Of a stretch of DNA of 59,465 nt, positions 24,292 to 33,030 are shown piece by piece; positions within the stretch are counted from its first letter, which is position 1, and the number at the start of each line of letters is the position of its first letter. Location: the NCBI GenBank assembly GCA_944321015.1, contig CALUJS010000014.1, positions 1 to 59,465 on the forward strand, read 5' to 3'. Source of the DNA: an uncultured Phocaeicola sp. GTDB taxonomy: Bacteria > Bacteroidota > Bacteroidia > Bacteroidales > Bacteroidaceae. The position numbers and the translations under genes are program-made. Under the pieces are notes generated by a model. The model made no database searches and was not told the DNA's origin. It was given only the letters and a program-made list of their open reading frames with translations.

Positions 24292-25068
24292 TCAGTACGA
24301 CACCGACACGTCCAGTCCGGCGGCACGCACGAGGACGGCTATGCGGTCCAGCTCCTCACGGGTGGCTTTTTCCAGATGGAGGTCGGGCGTCTCGCGGTCG
24401 ATGGTGTATATCATCACCTGGCGGGGCGCAATCTCCTTCACCACGTCGAGCCAGGGCAGGACGTAGCGGTCGCCCGTGTTGTCAACGGAAAGGCCGTCGT
24501 GCGTACCTTTCATGAACATGGTCTGGATGACGAGATGCCCGTCGAAAGCCTTCAGCCGGGCGATGACCTGCCGCACGTCGTATGCGCCCGTGGGACGGTC
24601 CACACGGCGGATGTAGTCGGCATCCACGGTGTCGAGCTTCAGGATGTTGTTGTCGATGCGGCGCAGGGCGTCGACCACCTCCGGACGGTGGAGCATGGTG
24701 GAATTGCTGAGCACGCTCACCTTGGCCGAGGGGAAATAGCGGTCGCGCAGGGCCAGCGTGTCGTCGATGATTTCGGCAAAATGCGGATGCGCGGTCGGCT
24801 CGCCGTTGCCTGCAAAGGTCAGCACGTCGGGCGCCGGACCGTTGGCCTGCATGTCCTGCAGGCGGGCTTCCAGGGCCGCACGCACTTCCTCACGGGTCGG
24901 TCGGCGCAGGCGGGCACGATGGTCGGCATTGAACCCGCATTCGCAATACACGCAATCGAACGTGCACACTTTGCCGTCGCCGGGCATGAGATTGATGCCC
25001 AACGACACGCCCAACCGACGGCTGTGCACCGGGCCGAAGATGGGCGATGGATAGATGATGGTAGACAT
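24292..25068 (-). CDS. Radical SAM protein (COG0731-like)
   Basis: A 258-aa radical SAM enzyme. The cluster motif CTFDCVYC (Cx3Cx2C) is at about residues 35-42 and binds a 4Fe-4S cluster; FAGNGEPTAHP is the GGE-like motif, and VLSNSTMLHRPEV follows. The N-terminus IFGPVHSRRLGVSLGINLMP is typical of the wybutosine-like/COG0731 radical SAM group found across Bacteroidetes. The substrate is unknown. A minus-strand TACATTTG box lies at 25104-25097. It is a single gene, converging on the SusCD terminator. Confidence 0.86.
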   Translation of the reverse strand: MSTIIYPSPIFGPVHSRRLGVSLGINLMPGDGKVCTFDCVYCECGFNADHRARLRRPTREEVRAALEARLQDMQANGPAPDVLTFAGNGEPTAHPHFAEIIDDTLALRDRYFPSAKVSVLSNSTMLHRPEVVDALRRIDNNILKLDTVDADYIRRVDRPTGAYDVRQVIARLKAFDGHLVIQTMFMKGTHDGLSVDNTGDRYVLPWLDVVKEIAPRQVMIYTIDRETPDLHLEKATREELDRIAVLVRAAGLDVSVSY

Positions 25069-25182
25069 AACGCTTCAACAGTTTTCTTTTGATGTACAAA
25101 TGTACGGAAGATATGAGGAATGCGGAACTTTTTCGATGCGGATTGACAATAGTAAATTACCAATCTTTTATAAGCAAACGGA

Positions 25183-25262
25183 CATACCACCAGCCGTCTG
25201 CCGCCATATGACCGCTTGCGAGCGTGAATATGTCCGCCCGCGAGCAGACATATCCGCGCTCA
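25183..25262. repeat. 22-bp-period ATAT/GC repeat, copy 3
   Basis: Anchors at 25183 (CATAC), 25205 (CATAT), 25227 (AATAT) and 25249 (CATAT), all 22 bases apart, with arms such as GTCCGCCCGCGAGC and CGCTTGCGAGCG. The element ends one base from the stop codon of the minus-strand gene at 25264. Confidence 0.8.
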
Positions 25263-25263
25263 A

Positions 25264-27333
25264 TCAGAAGCGCAGGCGAAGTTGAAGCTGGAGGTCCTGC
25301 TTGGTGCTTCCCGCTATCTCCTGCGTGCCGGAGCCGATGTGGTCGCGGTCGAAATATCCGGTATAAACATACTTGACAATCATTGTCAACAGCTTGTTCA
25401 CATTCCATTGTCCCCACGCGTAGGCATGGATGCCGTGCCCGTAGCAGGAAGGAAACGAAAAGGTGTAGAGCAATCCGCGTTCGTAGGAATAAACCCTTGT
25501 GTTATAACTGTCTGTATGGAAATAGCTGACTCCGGACTCACATTGCCAACGTCCGGAAACGGGCTTCACCGACACGGCCTGCGACAGTTGATAACCCTGT
25601 TCATTACCATACGACGGAAAGGAAGAACGCACGTAGTCGGCGGTGGTTTTCAACAGACATATCGACACGAGTTGCCAGCGCAACTGCGCCTTGGTCGTGT
25701 GTTTGTTTTCGGCCGTGATGCCTTTCACCCCGTCGTCCGCGCGCGTGAAGTCCTTGCCCCGGCTCTTGTAACGGTAGCGCATCAGCCAGTCCACGCACTG
25801 ACCCGCGCGCCCGGTGCACTGGACAAACGCTTCCACGCCGCGCGAATTGGGAAAAGACGCCTGATAGCGGACGGAGGGGAAACGGAAACAGTCCACGTAG
25901 GCCGTGACCTTCATGCCGGAACCCGTCAGGGCTTCCGCACCGAGATAGAAGCCGGTCTCATTGCGCACACGCCCTCCCTCTTCGAACGAACGCGCGTGGA
26001 TGCCCTGATAGTCCTTCGCGTAATAACGGTGCAAGAGAAGCAGGCTCAGCGACGACGAGAAGCGATAGACCAGCGCATTGAACGTGGCAAGTGCGCCGTT
26101 GCCGCTCACAGCCGTCTCGCCGATGAACGACAGGCGGTGCAGGTCCCGGCGGTAGTCCATGCCGAGGGCGAAAAACTCCCGTCCGCGCGGGTCGTGAAGC
26201 TGATAGTCGCGCACGGGTTTCAACGGCCTGTTGAAAACGGTATAAACACCTGTCAACCCGATGTTGAAAGACGGCCGGTCGTAGACTATGTTGAAGCCTG
26301 CCAATTGGTTACGCACGTTGTTCTTCTTCGACATTTCCAACGGCGTGCGGTGATAGCCGTCGGTTTTCAACGAAGTTATGAACCCGTCGCTCAATGTCGC
26401 GTCGCGGTCGCGAAAGGAGTAAAAGCCCGTCAGTTCCACATCTCCGGCCTGCCACGTGGCGGCTATGCCGCGAAAATAGTCCGTCTCATTGGTGGAGGCG
26501 TGTTTCTTGATGCCTTTGTTGCGGCTGTATATGCCGTTCATGACAGCCTGCTTTCCGAAGCTGAACTGCGTATTCATCACCAGCCCCTGCCCGAAGTTGA
26601 GCCGATAGTTTCCGAGCGCCAGCGTCCGCAACGGACCGATGTCGTGCAGCAGCAGATAATAGGAATAGTAATCATATTCCTTATTGCCCCGTGTGAAGAA
26701 AGGCTCCCCGGCGTCATTCTCCATCGTCAGCCCGGCCGCCACGCGCTTACCGTAGGTGTATTGGTAACGCAAGGAGTGATAGAACCGCTGCCCCAGATAG
26801 CGGCGGTTGGGATACTCTTCCAGCACATCGGCCGGATAGCGGTAATACCCTTTCCGATAGTAAAACGGGATGTCCGTCCGCCCCACCACTTCATGCTTGC
26901 CATACCGCCACAGGTTTTTCCATCGCAAGAGAGCCGGTCTCTTTTCCACTTCGCCCACCATCAGAAACAGAGAAAGCATGGCCCGCGTGTCATAGTCCAA
27001 TCCTTCCACCAACTGGAGTTCGGAAAGCGTCTGCACGGGTCCGTTCTCATAGACATAAGCCAGGAGATTTTCCACTTGCACGGGCGAGAGAAAAGGAAGC
27101 GTTTCCAACTGTTCGCGTGTCACCGTGTTCAGGTTGTAAGGATGGGCATGACGTTCGGTCAGCTCCTCATAGAGGTTTTCCCACGACGTCTGTTCGCTCT
27201 CTTCGTCCACCATCATCCGCTCGACGAACTCCTCCCACGCGAGCGACTGTCCGCATAGGTTTTGAACACCCGTCGACATCCAGACGACACTTATAAACAT
27301 GATTTTCCACAGCTTCCGATATACTGTTTTCAT
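25264..27333 (-). CDS. Helix-hairpin-helix and beta-barrel protein
   Basis: From ATG 27333 (MKTVYRKLWKIMFISVVWMS) the protein has 689 aa with a signal peptide ending near LCGQ. Residues ~50-120 carry ComEA-like helix-hairpin-helix units (YNLNTVTREQLETLPFLSPV, then ENGPVQTLSELQLVEGLDYD). The remainder alternates aromatic and charged residues like an outer-membrane beta-barrel and ends LQLQLRLRF. Such HHH-barrel proteins are common in Bacteroidetes and have been linked only by domain to DNA uptake; the function is open. Confidence 0.82.
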   Translation of the reverse strand: MKTVYRKLWKIMFISVVWMSTGVQNLCGQSLAWEEFVERMMVDEESEQTSWENLYEELTERHAHPYNLNTVTREQLETLPFLSPVQVENLLAYVYENGPVQTLSELQLVEGLDYDTRAMLSLFLMVGEVEKRPALLRWKNLWRYGKHEVVGRTDIPFYYRKGYYRYPADVLEEYPNRRYLGQRFYHSLRYQYTYGKRVAAGLTMENDAGEPFFTRGNKEYDYYSYYLLLHDIGPLRTLALGNYRLNFGQGLVMNTQFSFGKQAVMNGIYSRNKGIKKHASTNETDYFRGIAATWQAGDVELTGFYSFRDRDATLSDGFITSLKTDGYHRTPLEMSKKNNVRNQLAGFNIVYDRPSFNIGLTGVYTVFNRPLKPVRDYQLHDPRGREFFALGMDYRRDLHRLSFIGETAVSGNGALATFNALVYRFSSSLSLLLLHRYYAKDYQGIHARSFEEGGRVRNETGFYLGAEALTGSGMKVTAYVDCFRFPSVRYQASFPNSRGVEAFVQCTGRAGQCVDWLMRYRYKSRGKDFTRADDGVKGITAENKHTTKAQLRWQLVSICLLKTTADYVRSSFPSYGNEQGYQLSQAVSVKPVSGRWQCESGVSYFHTDSYNTRVYSYERGLLYTFSFPSCYGHGIHAYAWGQWNVNKLLTMIVKYVYTGYFDRDHIGSGTQEIAGSTKQDLQLQLRLRF

Positions 27334-27440
27334 TATCTTTTCCACTTGAATCAGCTACAAATATAATGTTTTCCGTTATAGGACGGACATACTTGCATAA
27401 ATCATGTACATTTGTATCCACAATAAAACCACATGAAGAT

Positions 27441-28460
27441 ATGAACAGTATGAACAGGACGCCGAAACGGCAGGAACCTTCCGCTTCCGACAATCGGCTT
27501 TACGATAAAATCAGGGCGATATTGACAGCCGCACGCGAGAATATTGTCAAGACGGTCAATTCCACTCTGGTGCAGACTTACTGGCAAATAGGCCGCCACA
27601 TCGTGGAATATGAACAACACGGACAAGCCAAGTCAACTTATGGCAGCGACATGATAAACGAATTGTCCAAACGACTGGTCGCCGAGTTCGGTAAGGGGTT
27701 CACGCCTTCCAACCTGCGCTACATGAGACAATTCTACCTCTATTTTCCAAATCATCACGCAGTGCGTGACAATTTGACCTGGACACACTACAGACTTATC
27801 CTGAAAGTCGATGACGAAGCAGCCCGCAACTTCTACATAGAAGAGTGCATTCAAGAGAATTGGAGCACACGACAACTCGAGCGCCAGATAAACACATTGT
27901 ATTATCAACGCTTGCTTGCCAGCCGCGACAAACAGACAGTGAGAAACGAGATAAAGAACTCGGTTCCGCATGCTTTGGAACCACGCGAAATAATACGCGA
28001 CCCATATGTGCTTGAATTTATAGGAATACCACAAGGGGAACACTTTCTCGAAAGCGACTTGGAGACAGCCCTTCTGTCGAAATTACAACATTTCCTGTTG
28101 GAACTGGGCAAAGGATATTCGTTTGTCGCCCGACAAAAAAGAATCTCGTTCGGCGACAAGCACTTTTTCATCGACCTGGTATTTTACAATTTCATCACCA
28201 AATGTTTTGTCCTAATCGACTTAAAGACCGACGAACTCACCCATCAAGACCTCGGACAGATGCAGATGTATGTCAACTATTACACCCGCGAGATGATGAA
28301 TCCGGGAGATAATCCGCCGATAGGCATCATCTTATGTACAGACAAGAACGATGACGTTGTACGATATACTTTGCCGGAAGGAGACAATCAGATTTTTGCA
28401 GCCAAATACATGACCTATCTTCCTACCAAAGAAGAATTAATAAAACTGTTGAAATCGTAA
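27441..28460 (+). CDS. DUF1016/YhcG-type PD-(D/E)XK nuclease
   Basis: From ATG 27441 the product is 339 aa. The N-terminal DUF1016_N domain spans about 15-170 (VQTYWQIGRHIVEYEQ, LRYMRQFYLYF). The C-terminal nuclease domain (~180-330) contains FIDLVFYNF and LIDLKTDELTHQDLGQM, the D...xLK core of PD-(D/E)XK enzymes. Family members are predicted DNases, often carried on mobile or defence regions. A TACATTTG box at 27407-27414 lies upstream, without a good -33. The longer start at 27366 would include this box, so I prefer 27441. Confidence 0.9.
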   Translation: MNSMNRTPKRQEPSASDNRLYDKIRAILTAARENIVKTVNSTLVQTYWQIGRHIVEYEQHGQAKSTYGSDMINELSKRLVAEFGKGFTPSNLRYMRQFYLYFPNHHAVRDNLTWTHYRLILKVDDEAARNFYIEECIQENWSTRQLERQINTLYYQRLLASRDKQTVRNEIKNSVPHALEPREIIRDPYVLEFIGIPQGEHFLESDLETALLSKLQHFLLELGKGYSFVARQKRISFGDKHFFIDLVFYNFITKCFVLIDLKTDELTHQDLGQMQMYVNYYTREMMNPGDNPPIGIILCTDKNDDVVRYTLPEGDNQIFAAKYMTYLPTKEELIKLLKS

Positions 28461-28513
28461 CTATCCGATAGCAACGACAACGGATTTCCTAAAAACTTCT
28501 TACTTTTGCTTCC

Positions 28514-29125
28514 ATGAAAGTCCACTCTCTCATCAGCTTTTGTTTGTGCGTAGGCTGTGCCGCATTTGTCAACAACAAGACATACGCACAGAAAAACACC
28601 CCGCCGCCTGCCGGGCTCACCGTGAGCCGCACGGTGTACGAGGGCGACAGCATCACGCGGGTGGACTTCTATCCACTGAGGGTGTATCCGCCGCTCACGT
28701 TCAAGAACCGAAGGAAGGAAAGGGCGTACAACAAGCTGGTGCGCGACGTGAAGCGCACATTGCCCTTGGCACGCATGATCAGGCGCATACTTATCGACAC
28801 TTATGAACACATGCAGACACTGCCCGAGGGAAAGGCGCGTGAGGAATACATCAAACAGACGGAGAAGGACTTGAAAAAGCGCTATACGCCCATGATGAAG
28901 AAACTGACCTACGCCCAGGGTCGCCTGCTCATCAAGCTGGTTGACCGCGAATGCAACCAGACGAGCTACGACATCGTGAAGGCGTTCTTCGGCTCCTTCA
29001 AGGCGGGATTCTATCAGACGTTTGCCTCCATCTTCGGCGCCAGCCTGAAAAAGGAATACGACCCCGAGGATGACGACGCCCTCACGGAACGGGTCATCCT
29101 GATGGTGGAAAGCGGACAACTTTGA
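28514..29125 (+). CDS. DUF4294 exported protein
   Basis: A 203-aa protein with an N-terminal signal peptide (MKVHSLISFCLCVGCAAFVN, cleavage near AQ). The body matches DUF4294: RKERAYNKLVRDVKRTLPLA, then YTPMMKKLTYAQGRLLIKLV and DRECNQTSYDIVKAFFGSF. The family is restricted to Bacteroidetes and its function is unknown; the conserved helical region suggests a periplasmic role. A TACTTTTG box sits at 28501-28508, immediately before the start, too close for a normal leader, so transcription may begin upstream. Confidence 0.87.
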   Translation: MKVHSLISFCLCVGCAAFVNNKTYAQKNTPPPAGLTVSRTVYEGDSITRVDFYPLRVYPPLTFKNRRKERAYNKLVRDVKRTLPLARMIRRILIDTYEHMQTLPEGKAREEYIKQTEKDLKKRYTPMMKKLTYAQGRLLIKLVDRECNQTSYDIVKAFFGSFKAGFYQTFASIFGASLKKEYDPEDDDALTERVILMVESGQL

Positions 29126-29147
29126 TAAATGAAGAATGATGAATGGA

Positions 29148-29184
29148 GAATGAAGAATTTTCGCCGCATGGTCATTCTTCATTC
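29148..29184. repeat. 11-base perfect inverted repeat between convergent genes
   Basis: GAATGAAGAAT (29148-29158) pairs with ATTCTTCATTC (29174-29184) around a 15-base loop, followed by TTTATTTTT on the plus strand, so it can end the DUF4294 transcript. Its right arm encodes the last residues of the TrmH-type gene. GAATGAAGAAT-rich repeats recur on both sides (29128-29213). Confidence 0.6.
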
Positions 29185-29732
29185 TTTATTTTTAGTTCTT
29201 CATTCAAAACGAGTTTCTTGGCCATTTCCCAGATGACGATGCCGGCGGTCACGGAGACGTTGAGCGAATGTTTGGTGCCGTATTGGGGAATCTCCAGGCA
29301 GCCGTCGCAGAGGTCCACCACGTCCTGGCGGACGCCCTTCACCTCGTTGCCCAACACCACGGCGTAGCGACCGTCCGGCTCCGGACGAAAATGTTGGAGC
29401 ATCGTGCTGCCTTCGGCCTGCTCCACGGCATAGACCATATATCCTTCGCCCTGCAACTCGCGCACGGCATCGGCCGCATCCTTATAATAGGTCCAGTCCA
29501 CACTGTCCTCGGCGCCCAGGGCCGTCTTGTGGATTTCCGGCTGGGGAGGGACGGCCGTTATGCCACACAGGCAGACGCGCTCCACGCGGAAGGCGTCCGA
29601 CGTGCGAAACACCGCCCCGACGTTGTGCAGGCTGCGCACATCGTCGAGCACCACGACGAGCGGCAGTTTCGCCGCCTGCTTGAATTCGTCCACCGTCAGG
29701 CGGTTCATCTCGGTTATCTTCAGTTTTCTCAT
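29172..29732 (-). CDS. TrmH/SpoU-family RNA 2'-O-methyltransferase
   Basis: A 186-aa SPOUT methyltransferase. All three family motifs are visible: NVGAVFRTSDAF (motif 1, catalytic Arg), YAVVLGNEVKGV (motif 2) and IPQYGTKHSLNVSVTAGI (motif 3, trefoil knot). It lacks an N-terminal RNA-binding extension, so the substrate (tRNA or rRNA) cannot be predicted. The lysine/glutamate-rich end (NEELKIKNEE) is encoded by the inverted repeat at 29148-29184 and probably arose by repeat insertion. It borders the candidate origin region. Confidence 0.9.
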   Translation of the reverse strand: MRKLKITEMNRLTVDEFKQAAKLPLVVVLDDVRSLHNVGAVFRTSDAFRVERVCLCGITAVPPQPEIHKTALGAEDSVDWTYYKDAADAVRELQGEGYMVYAVEQAEGSTMLQHFRPEPDGRYAVVLGNEVKGVRQDVVDLCDGCLEIPQYGTKHSLNVSVTAGIVIWEMAKKLVLNEELKIKNEE

Positions 29733-29759
29733 TGTTTGTCACATTGTCTGTCGTTAAAT

Positions 29760-30240
29760 CCGTACCGGCGAAATCATTGTTCATAACCCGTCGGCAGGCT
29801 GTCAAAAAGCTGTTCACAGCTCATGAATAGAATAACGGGATAAAAATTGGAGATATGAAATAAATCTCTACCCACACTTTTTCCCGACCGCCCAAATTTT
29901 TCCGCAGAAAGTTTCCACGGCGGTTTTGACAGGTTTTCCACATGGCGAAAGGCTGTCGGCGGACGAAAAGTTTTCGACAGCCGGAGTTATCAACCAAATA
30001 TCCGTCATATCGGAAACACATTCATTATCAACTTTGTAAACCGTCAATACATGTGTATAAACCCGTCAGCCGGAAACCTCTCGTGCTCATAACTTACCGT
30101 GCAAGCAAAACGCCCGAAATCTTCCCACACCGTGAACACCTTATCATCATCATCATTTCTTTCAGTCTGAAAAAAGAAAAGAACATAGTTCTATATAAAA
30201 AGAGAAATATGATATATGTAGGTTGTTCACAACGCGGGGC
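29760..30240. other. Candidate chromosomal replication origin (oriC-like region)
   Basis: A ~600-base gene-free, AT-rich gap holds several DnaA-box-like 9-mers: TTATACACA on the minus strand at 30060-30052 (perfect to TTATNCACA), TTTTCCACA at 29934-29942, TTATGAACA on the minus strand at 29786-29778 (one mismatch each), and TTATCAAC at 29987 and 30025. An AT-rich stretch at 30181-30220 could be an unwinding element. No protein gene in the gap is convincing. I infer an origin; dnaA itself is not in the window. Confidence 0.42.
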
Positions 30241-30249
30241 GGGAGCGGA

Positions 30250-30310
30250 GATATGACGGCTTGCGAGCGCGGATATGGACGCCCGTGCCTGGACATATCT
30301 CCGCCCAGAC
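30250..30310. repeat. 22-bp-period ATAT/GC repeat, copy 4
   Basis: GATAT anchors at 30250 and 30272 and CATAT at 30294, each 22 bases apart, with arms such as CGGCTTGCGAGCGCGG. The element lies about 20 bases beyond the nadA stop. Confidence 0.75.
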
Positions 30311-30329
30311 TCCTTCAACGGGGGGAAAT

Positions 30330-31274
30330 TCAAAGTCCCAACCGGGCCGAGAGTTCGAGCATCCGCTCGATGGGGCGCACGGCGCGGGCGGCTGTGTCGG
30401 GGTCGACCTCGATGGCGGGCGACTCGTCGCGCAGGCAGGCGTAGAGCTTCTCGAGCGTGTTCCGGCGCATGAAGTCGCATTCGTTGCAGGCGTGGGGACC
30501 CGTTGCGGGCGGTGCGGGGATGAACTCCTTGTCGGGGCACTGCTTGCGCATCTCGTGGAGGATGCCCGCCTCGGTGGCCACGATGAATCGGCGGCACGCA
30601 CTCTTCACGGCGTGTTTCAGCAGGACGGCCGTGGAGCCTACGACGTCGGCCAGGCGCACCACTTCGGAACGGCATTCGGGGTGTACCAGGACTTCGGCGT
30701 CGGGATGTGCGGCCTTCAACGCTGCAATCTTTTCGGCCGAGAACTGTTCGTGCACGTGGCAGGCGCCGTCCCACAGCAGCATTTTGCGGCCCGTCACGGC
30801 GTTGATGTAGGCGCCCAAGTTGCGGTCGGGGCCGAAGATGATCGGCTCGTCTGCGGGGAAGCTTTCCACTATCCGGCGCGCGTTGCCCGATGTCACCACC
30901 ACGTCGGTCAGCGCCTTGACGGCTGCCGAGGTATTGACGTAGGAGATGACCGTGTGGCCCGGATGGGCCTTGACGAAGTCGGCAAAGCGGTCGGGCGGGC
31001 AGCTGTCGGCCAGCGAGCATCCGGCGGTGAGGTCGGGGACGAGCACTTTCTTGTCGGGGCAGAGTATTTTGGCGGTTTCGCCCATGAAGTGCACGCCGCA
31101 CATCACCAGGATGTCGGCGTCGCAGCGGGAGGCCCATTGCGCCAGCGCGAGGCTGTCGCCCACGAAGTCGGCCAAATCCTGGATGTCGCCTTCCTGATAA
31201 TAGTGTGCCAGGATGACGGCGTGTTTTTCCCGGTGCAACCGGTTGATTTCTTCTTTCAGGTTCATAGCTGTCAT
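30330..31274 (-). CDS. nadA: Quinolinate synthase NadA
   Basis: A 314-aa enzyme from ATG 31274 (an ATG at 31265 is possible). It condenses iminoaspartate with dihydroxyacetone phosphate to quinolinate in NAD synthesis. Family motifs: ILAHYYQEGDIQDLADFVGD, MCGVHFMGETAKIL, VPDLTAGCSLADSCP, HPECRSEVVRLADVVGST and GPHACNECDFMRRNTLEKL; the three cysteines for the 4Fe-4S cluster are in CGVHF, HPEC-type and CNEC contexts as in other NadA proteins. A 12-base palindrome directly downstream of its -7 box suggests regulation. nadB and nadC are not adjacent. Confidence 0.95.
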   Translation of the reverse strand: MTAMNLKEEINRLHREKHAVILAHYYQEGDIQDLADFVGDSLALAQWASRCDADILVMCGVHFMGETAKILCPDKKVLVPDLTAGCSLADSCPPDRFADFVKAHPGHTVISYVNTSAAVKALTDVVVTSGNARRIVESFPADEPIIFGPDRNLGAYINAVTGRKMLLWDGACHVHEQFSAEKIAALKAAHPDAEVLVHPECRSEVVRLADVVGSTAVLLKHAVKSACRRFIVATEAGILHEMRKQCPDKEFIPAPPATGPHACNECDFMRRNTLEKLYACLRDESPAIEVDPDTAARAVRPIERMLELSARLGL

Positions 31275-31298
31275 TTTTTTTGAGGATATAAAAATAAA

Positions 31299-31335
31299 CA
31301 CCTGTCAATAGAGGTTATTGACAGGTGCAAAGTTA
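31299..31335 (-). promoter_or_regulatory. nadA promoter with 12-base palindrome at the transcription start
   Basis: On the minus strand a TAACTTTG -7 box (31335-31328) is followed at once by arms CACCTGTCAATA and TATTGACAGGTG (31327-31316 and 31310-31299), a perfect 12-base inverted repeat with a 5-base centre. Transcription would start inside it. This is the position of a repressor operator, plausibly an NAD-responsive one; the regulator is unknown. No good -33 box is seen. Confidence 0.6.
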
Positions 31336-31388
31336 CGTATTTCGGGCTATTACGTGTAACGTGTGGCGGAGTTTTTGACAGCGGGTGT

Positions 31389-31988
31389 TCACATTTCCTT
31401 TTTGCCCTTTTCATTGAGCAGGAAGCCGGCCAGCCGCTCCACGGCCCGCGCGCGGTGGCTGATGTGGTTTTTCACGTCGCCCAGCTCGGCAAAGGTGCGG
31501 TCGTAGCCGTCGGGCACGAACACGGGGTCGTAGCCGAATCCGCCGTTGCCATGCGGCTCCGTCGTGATATGCCCTTCTACGATGCCTTCGAACTCGTAGG
31601 TCTGCCCGTGGCGGATGAGGGCGATGACGGTGCGGAAGCGCGCGCGGCGGTTTTCCACGCCTTCGAGGCGTGCGAGCAGTTTCCGCATGTTGGCCTCCGA
31701 GTCGTGTCCCGGTCCTCCGGCGTAGCGTGCCGAATACACGCCCGGTTCGCCGCCGAGGGCTTCGACTTCCAGTCCGGTGTCGTCGGCGAAGCAGTCCGTT
31801 CCATAGTGTTCGTTGATGTAGCGTGCCTTGATGAGGGCGTTTTCTTCGAGCGTAGTGCCCGTTTCGGGTATGTCCGCGTCGCAATGTATGTCGCGCAGGC
31901 TGAGCAGTTCGATGCGTCCGCCGAGCATGGCGGCCACTTCCTCCAGCTTGTGCGCGTTGTTGGTGGCAAATACGAGAGTTTCTTTCAT
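31389..31988 (-). CDS. rdgB: XTP/dITP pyrophosphatase (RdgB/HAM1)
   Basis: A 199-aa enzyme that hydrolyses non-canonical purine triphosphates (XTP, dITP, ITP) to monophosphates. Signature features: [18 protein letters not shown] at the N-terminus, [20 protein letters not shown] (DDTGL motif), YAGG, and [13 protein letters not shown] followed by [14 protein letters not shown]. Length is normal. It lies between yitT-like and nadA genes on the same strand, with a gap of about 110 bases to nadA, which has its own promoter. Confidence 0.95.
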   Translation of the reverse strand: MKETLVFATNNAHKLEEVAAMLGGRIELLSLRDIHCDADIPETGTTLEENALIKARYINEHYGTDCFADDTGLEVEALGGEPGVYSARYAGGPGHDSEANMRKLLARLEGVENRRARFRTVIALIRHGQTYEFEGIVEGHITTEPHGNGGFGYDPVFVPDGYDRTFAELGDVKNHISHRARAVERLAGFLLNEKGKKEM

Positions 31989-32090
31989 AAGTGCGGATGT
32001 TTTAAGAGGGTTAATGAAAAAGCCGCAGGATTCCTGTACGAAGGAAGGCTGCGGCTCTCAATCTTGTTTAGTATGTACAGTATGAAGTTT

Positions 32091-33002
32091 TTATTTTACT
32101 TTGACCTTGATTTTGTCGAAGCCTTCTCCGAACACGCCGATGACGGCGCTCTGCGACACGAAGGCATGGGGGTCGATGGCTTTCACCAGCCGGAAGATGT
32201 TGGTCGATTCGCGCTTCTTGGCCAGGATGACGATGACCTTCACGTCGCTTTTGCTATACCATCCCGTGCCGTCGAGCAGGGTGACTCCGCGATGGAGCTG
32301 GGTGGTGACCGCGTCGGATATCTTTTCGTAATCCTTGGAGAAGATGAGGAACTGCACCGACTGGCGTGCGTTGTTGACCACGTAGTCAATGCACAGTCCG
32401 ATGACAATCAGGGTGCAGAAACCGAATACCACTTTCTCGATGGTGTATCCCGGTATGAACGATGAGGACGAGATGATGCAGATGTCGCAGAGCATCGTCA
32501 TGCGCCCGAAGGTCACGTCGCGATATTTGTTGACGATGGCCGCTATGATGTCCGTTCCGCCCGTACTGCCGTTGTGTGTGAAGGCAATGCCGAGGCCCAT
32601 ACCGCACAAGGCAGCTCCGATGATGACGGCCATGAACGGTTCGTCGCCCACGAGCGAGAGGGCTTTCCCCTGGTCGTCCACGATGACGCGCTGAAGGAAC
32701 CACAGCAGGAAGTAGAGCACGCCGATGCCATAGATGGTCTTGACGCAGAACTTCCATCCCAGTATCTTCAGGGCGAAGACGAGGAGGATGATGTTGATGA
32801 GCACATAGGTGTTCTGGATGGGAATGCCCGTGCCGTAGTAAACGATGGCCGAGATACCCGTCACGCCACCCGTGGTGATTTGGTTCGGGATGAGAAATCC
32901 AGCCCATCCGAAGGCATACAGGAGAAGCCCGAAAGTGATGAACAGATAGTCTTTGATTTCTGTCCACACGTTTGTGAAAGGAATAGGTTTGAGTTTGTTC
33001 AT
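32091..33002 (-). CDS. YitT-family membrane protein (DUF161/DUF2179)
   Basis: From ATG 33002 (MNKLKPIPFTNVWTEIKDYL) the protein has 303 aa. Five to six membrane segments cover residues ~15-190, with GWAGFLIPNQITTGGVTGIS and HNGSTGGTDIIAAIVNKY as YitT family motifs. A C-terminal DUF2179 domain spans ~220-300 (LHRGVTLLDGTGWYSKSDVK). Its transport role is unknown. It follows leuS by 28 bases on the same strand and is probably co-transcribed. Confidence 0.9.
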   Translation of the reverse strand: MNKLKPIPFTNVWTEIKDYLFITFGLLLYAFGWAGFLIPNQITTGGVTGISAIVYYGTGIPIQNTYVLINIILLVFALKILGWKFCVKTIYGIGVLYFLLWFLQRVIVDDQGKALSLVGDEPFMAVIIGAALCGMGLGIAFTHNGSTGGTDIIAAIVNKYRDVTFGRMTMLCDICIISSSSFIPGYTIEKVVFGFCTLIVIGLCIDYVVNNARQSVQFLIFSKDYEKISDAVTTQLHRGVTLLDGTGWYSKSDVKVIVILAKKRESTNIFRLVKAIDPHAFVSQSAVIGVFGEGFDKIKVKVK

Positions 33003-33030
33003 ACTATACTTGATGTTTATTTGGATTATG

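Noticed and set aside
29821..30021. 66-aa open frame in the origin-like gap
   Set aside because: It has no domain and overlaps the DnaA-box-like sites; composition is that of non-coding DNA.
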